From contig JACMNZ010000476.1 of the NCBI GenBank assembly GCA_014378285.1, forward strand, positions 1 to 7,553: a stretch of 7,553 bases of DNA. Direction: 5' to 3'. The notes beneath the pieces were generated by a model. The model saw nothing but the letters and a program-made list of their open reading frames with translations. It searched no databases and was not told the origin of the DNA. How positions within the stretch are numbered: the first letter of the stretch is position 1; each line of letters opens with the position of its first letter. The position numbers and the translations under genes were made by a program. Shown piece after piece: positions 5,382 through 7,553 of the stretch. This DNA is from Pseudopedobacter sp. (GTDB lineage Bacteria; Bacteroidota; Bacteroidia; Sphingobacteriales; Sphingobacteriaceae).

Positions 5382-5934
5382 AATTCAAATAAAAGTGAGC
5401 CTTCACTAATCGTCTTAATTTTTCTTTTGCCCTTGATAAATAAACTCGAGAGCTGCTAGATGGCATTTCTAAAATATCTGCGATTTCTTCATGTGTGTAA
5501 CCATCAATCTCATAAAGGTTAAAAATCATGCGATGCATTTCTGGTAATTCCTTTAACAACTCTAATATTTCTTGTGCAGATATTTTACTGATAATATTAT
5601 GGTCTGCTGGTGCTTCATCTGCATATTCTATATCTAAAACTGCCAAATGTTTTATGTTTTTTCTTCTGTTATCTATGGCCGAATTCACAATGATTTGCCT
5701 AAACCAAGGTTTAATTAATCTACCATCATCAAAAGTTTTTATGGTTTTAAAAAGTTTGATAAATGCATCATTGGCAGCCTCCAAAGCATCATCACGATTA
5801 ATACAATACCTCAAGGAAATCCCCATAGCATAACCGTAAAAACGCTTATAAAGCATCTCTTGGGCTTTGCTATCATCTTTACGACATTTAGCAATCAATT
5901 CTTGATCACTAAAATCGTTTTGGGATTTACTCAT
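5365..5934 (-). CDS. ECF-family RNA polymerase sigma-70 factor
   Basis: This 189-residue sigma factor has only regions 2 and 4. Region 2 spans about residues 25-95, with the core-binding helix AANDAFIKLFKTIKTF at 53-68 and the -10 recognition segment PWFRQIIVNSAIDNRRK at 76-92. A short linker follows, then region 4 at about 120-177, with LLKELPEMHRMIFNLYEIDG and the helix-turn-helix YTHEEIADILEMPSSSSRVY containing the usual SxxxSRVxLxRAK pattern. It directs RNA polymerase to a small set of promoters, typically in response to an envelope signal. The downstream gene begins 17 nt before its stop, so the two are translationally coupled and probably form a sigma/anti-sigma pair. No SigZ- or FecI-type partner (FecR, SusC/D) is next to it, so carbohydrate or iron uptake control is not supported. 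Length and start (MSKSQNDFSDQELI) fit the family. Confidence 0.93.
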   Translation of the reverse strand: MSKSQNDFSDQELIAKCRKDDSKAQEMLYKRFYGYAMGISLRYCINRDDALEAANDAFIKLFKTIKTFDDGRLIKPWFRQIIVNSAIDNRRKNIKHLAVLDIEYADEAPADHNIISKISAQEILELLKELPEMHRMIFNLYEIDGYTHEEIADILEMPSSSSRVYLSRAKEKLRRLVKAHFYLNYERAI

Positions 5935-5945
5935 TTATTATAGGC

Positions 5946-6007
5946 TATGGTTTTAAAGATAGCGATGTTTCTTAACTTAATAATCTATAAACCTATTTAT
6001 GGTTTTA
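5946..6007. promoter_or_regulatory. Direct repeat TATGGTTTTA upstream of the ECF sigma gene
   Basis: TATGGTTTTA occurs at 5946-5955 and again at 5998-6007, 52 bp apart, in the leader of the sigma gene (TAAAACCATA when read in the gene's direction). The minus strand also has TATCTTTA just upstream of the start, close to the Bacteroidota -7 consensus TAnnTTTG, but no good -33 TTG partner at normal spacing. A regulator-binding or self-regulated promoter role is possible, not shown. Confidence 0.25.
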
Positions 6008-6041
6008 GACCTTCCTTAATTATGCCTGTTTTTTAAAAAAA

Positions 6042-6125
6042 TTAAATGATTAGGTAAGCCGCAAAGCAAATAAAGAGAATAAGTATTATCCCGAAAATAT
6101 AAGATTGAAAGTTGCTAAGATACAT
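6042..6125 (-). CDS. Possible 27-residue single-pass membrane micro-protein
   Basis: An ATG at 6123-6125 opens a 27-codon frame ending in TAA at 6042-6044. The peptide begins MYLSNFQSY, then has one hydrophobic run from Ile10 through IFGIILILFICFAAYLII at the C-terminus. No charged residue appears anywhere, and the run is just long enough to cross the membrane. It stands alone in the 283-bp space between the higA pseudogene and the sigma gene. No Shine-Dalgarno sequence is visible, which is uninformative here. I do not recognise a family. AT-rich DNA produces short hydrophobic frames by chance, so this is a candidate only. Transcripts from the mazG side or from a local promoter would be needed for expression. 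Confidence 0.3.
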   Translation of the reverse strand: MYLSNFQSYIFGIILILFICFAAYLII

Positions 6126-6217
6126 GATGCGCTGTTTTTATATTTATTACGATAAAAAACATAAATGCGCTACAAAAGGATGTGGAATTTTTTAATCTTA
6201 AATAGGGAATGAATTTT

Positions 6218-6521
6218 TTAAGCAGTTAATAATTCTTTGTTAAATAGTTTAACTTGATTTAGTTCTGATTCCTTTTCATAATTTTCTTTTTCAATCTCAT
6301 AATCGTCTTGAATCTATAGCCAAAATTTCGGATAATTCCCAAAATACTTAGACAATATTAAGGTCGTATCAGCGGTGATTCTACGATTTCCTTTAATAAT
6401 TTCAGAAACTCTAGTTTGTGGAATTTTCAAATCTTTAGAAAGACGATAAGCTGTAATCTGGAATGGTATTAAAAACTCATCATTTAAAATCTCCAGGGTA
6501 TATATTAGCTAATTTTTCCAT
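6218..6521 (-). pseudogene. HigA-family antitoxin (XRE helix-turn-helix), frameshifted and interrupted
   Basis: From ATG 6521 the frame reads MEKLANIYPG and then shifts near 6491-6494. In the next frame it continues EILNDEFLIPFQITAYRLSK, DLKIPQTRVSEIIKGNRRIT, ADTTLILSKYFGNYPKFWL, a TAG stop at 6314-6316, then IQDDYEIEKENYEKESELNQ and VKLFNKELLTA to a TAA at 6218-6220. This is the HigA/VapI layout: HPGEIL start, HTH with PQTRVSEIIKG, and a FWL-x-IQDDYE tail, about 101 residues when repaired. The GGAGATT at the shift is what GGAGAGATT would become by loss of one GA, a likely slippage deletion. The TAG sits where the family has Gly (WLGIQ). Family knowledge says HigA represses its operon and neutralises the HigB mRNA-cleaving toxin encoded just upstream. 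Only 26 bp separate it from mazG, so no higB is present. It is a decayed orphan. Confidence 0.85.
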
Positions 6522-6547
6522 TTATTGTTTTTTAATGATAATCAATC

Positions 6548-7345
6548 TCAAATCTTTTTTGCTTCGTTCCAAAAAACATCCATTTCTGCTAAGGTCATGT
6601 CTTGTAAAGATTTGTTTAAATCCGAAGCTTTAGATTCTAGGTATTGAAATCTTTTGATGAATTTACGGTTTGTTTTTTCCAAGGCATCTTCTGGGTTGAT
6701 GTTAATGAAACGGGCATAATTAATCAATGAAAATAATAAGTCGCCAAATTCTGCTTCAGCCTTTTCTTTGTCAATTACTATATTATCAACCACGTTAAAC
6801 TCGGCTTTAAACTCTCGTAATTCTTCTTCTACTTTTTCCCAAACTTGATGCTTCTCCTCAAAATCAAAACCTACACCTCTAGCTTTTTCTTGTATTCTAG
6901 ATGCTTTTACTAATGCTGGTAAGGAGGAAGGTACACCGCTCAAAACAGATTTGTTACCTTCTTTTAATTTAATCTGCTCCCAATTTTGTTTTACTTGTTC
7001 TTCTGTTTCGGCTATTACATCGCTATAAATATGTGGATGTCTGTTTATGAGTTTTTCACAAATTCCGTTGCAAACATCAGTAATATCAAAATCATTAGTT
7101 TCTGAACCTATTTTGGAATAGAAAACCAGATGAAGCATTAAATCGCCTAGTTCTTTTTTGATTTCCTGCATATCACCATCTAAAATTGCTTCAGAAAGTT
7201 CGTAGGTTTCTTCTATAGTTAAATGACGTAAAGTTTCTAAAGTTTGCTTTTTATCCCAAGGACATTGCGCCCTTAAATCATCCATTATAGCTAATAATCT
7301 TTCAAAAGCTTGCGCTGGCAAATTTTGTTTTTCAAAAACGTTCAT
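6548..7345 (-). CDS. mazG: Nucleoside triphosphate pyrophosphohydrolase MazG
   Basis: This 265-residue cytoplasmic enzyme hydrolyses (d)NTPs to (d)NMP and pyrophosphate, a house-cleaning role that removes damaged or surplus nucleotides. It has the tandem two-domain layout of the full-length family. Domain 1 has the entry block MDDLRAQCPWDKKQTLETLR (21-40), the EExxE metal site EETYE (45-49) and ExxD in ELGDLM (65-70). Domain 2 has EEELRE (173-178) and EFGDLLFSLINYAR (199-212), with its own EE-x2-E and ExxD residues, so both metal sites are complete. The linker holds NWEQIKLKEG and SGVPSSLPALVKASRIQEKA, typical of the family. Length matches the norm of about 260-270. It follows a DUF4159 gene by 72 bp and precedes a broken higA by 26 bp. 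The antitoxin relic gives no reason to link it to the mazEF system. Confidence 0.96.
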   Translation of the reverse strand: MNVFEKQNLPAQAFERLLAIMDDLRAQCPWDKKQTLETLRHLTIEETYELSEAILDGDMQEIKKELGDLMLHLVFYSKIGSETNDFDITDVCNGICEKLINRHPHIYSDVIAETEEQVKQNWEQIKLKEGNKSVLSGVPSSLPALVKASRIQEKARGVGFDFEEKHQVWEKVEEELREFKAEFNVVDNIVIDKEKAEAEFGDLLFSLINYARFININPEDALEKTNRKFIKRFQYLESKASDLNKSLQDMTLAEMDVFWNEAKKI

Positions 7346-7417
7346 GAGGGTAAAGGTAAATATTGTTTTAGCTTAATAATGCTATTTGGGTTTTAAGAAT
7401 TCTTGATTGCGAAATAG

Positions 7418-7553
7418 CTAAGCATTTATTCCCATTGCATACATGATGATATTTACCGCAAATTTTGTGTTATCCTCGGCTAAAAAACGTTTGTTCCTAA
7501 AATCATAATCCCACTCGCAGCCATAATCTTTATTGCTGTATAAAACACCGATA
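7418..7553 (-). CDS. DUF4159 domain protein, C-terminal 44 residues
   Basis: The reading frame enters at the right window edge and stops at TAG 7418-7420. The visible end reads IGVLYSNKDYGCEWDYDFRN, then KRFLAEDNTKFAVNIIMYAM and GINA. The G-VLYS-x-DYGCEW block followed by NIIMYAMG is the C-terminal pattern of DUF4159 proteins (a Rossmann/glutamine-amidotransferase-like fold of unknown function, usually exported). Only the tail is present, so signal peptide and active-site features cannot be judged. It lies 72 bp upstream of mazG in the same orientation and may share its transcript. The family assignment is from pattern recognition of a short stretch. Confidence 0.7.
   Translation of the reverse strand, partial: IGVLYSNKDYGCEWDYDFRNKRFLAEDNTKFAVNIIMYAMGINA

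Noticed and set aside
5528..5833. Plus-strand ORF of 101 codons opposite the sigma gene
   Set aside because: Shadow of the sigma factor coding frame; no family features.
6218..7345. MazG plus HigA relic as a toxin-antitoxin-linked nucleotide-depletion system
   Set aside because: MazG is a full-length house-cleaning enzyme found without antitoxins throughout Bacteroidota, and the HigA gene is broken with no toxin present; adjacency alone is not evidence.

Overview
The window looks like chromosomal DNA of a Bacteroidota species, most likely a Sphingobacteriaceae (Pedobacter-like) member. This rests on the low GC content, the scarcity of Shine-Dalgarno sequences, an ECF sigma factor followed by a one-TM protein with an outer-membrane barrel, a DUF4159 protein tail and a Bacteroidota-style MazG. 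The taxonomic placement is inference. Every supported gene lies on the minus strand, so transcription runs from high to low coordinates.

In transcription order: the tail of a DUF4159 protein (7418-7553, cut by the window edge); mazG (6548-7345); a doubly broken HigA-type antitoxin pseudogene (6218-6521); a possible 27-residue membrane micro-protein (6042-6125); an ECF sigma factor (5365-5934) overlapping by 17 nt a membrane-anchored putative anti-sigma/beta-barrel protein (4059-5381); a repeat-filled gap (3676-4058); scoA and scoB, the two subunits of a succinyl-CoA:3-oxoacid CoA-transferase (2968-3675 and 1695-2348); a PAP2-superfamily membrane protein (767-1585); a YdeI/OmpD-associated-like protein (174-683); and the start of a Rieske [2Fe-2S] protein (1-174).

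The most notable region is the 619 bp between scoA and scoB, two genes that normally lie almost end to end. The gap holds a four-helix-bundle (23S rRNA intervening-sequence protein, IVP) gene with one in-frame stop. A 45-bp direct repeat (43/45 identical) brackets it. Beyond that lie a 27-bp-arm palindrome and a 62-65 bp tandem repeat that runs up to the scoB start codon. One direct-repeat copy supplies the last six codons and the stop of scoA. Together these look like an IVP-plus-repeat cassette that landed in, and partly remodelled, a metabolic operon.

A second, unrelated-looking repeat family (TTAACCACAAAGGACACA-type) fills the gap upstream of scoA. Two pseudogenes and two repeat families among otherwise ordinary housekeeping genes suggest that small selfish or accessory elements are decaying here. 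No RNA genes, CRISPR arrays or transposase genes were seen.
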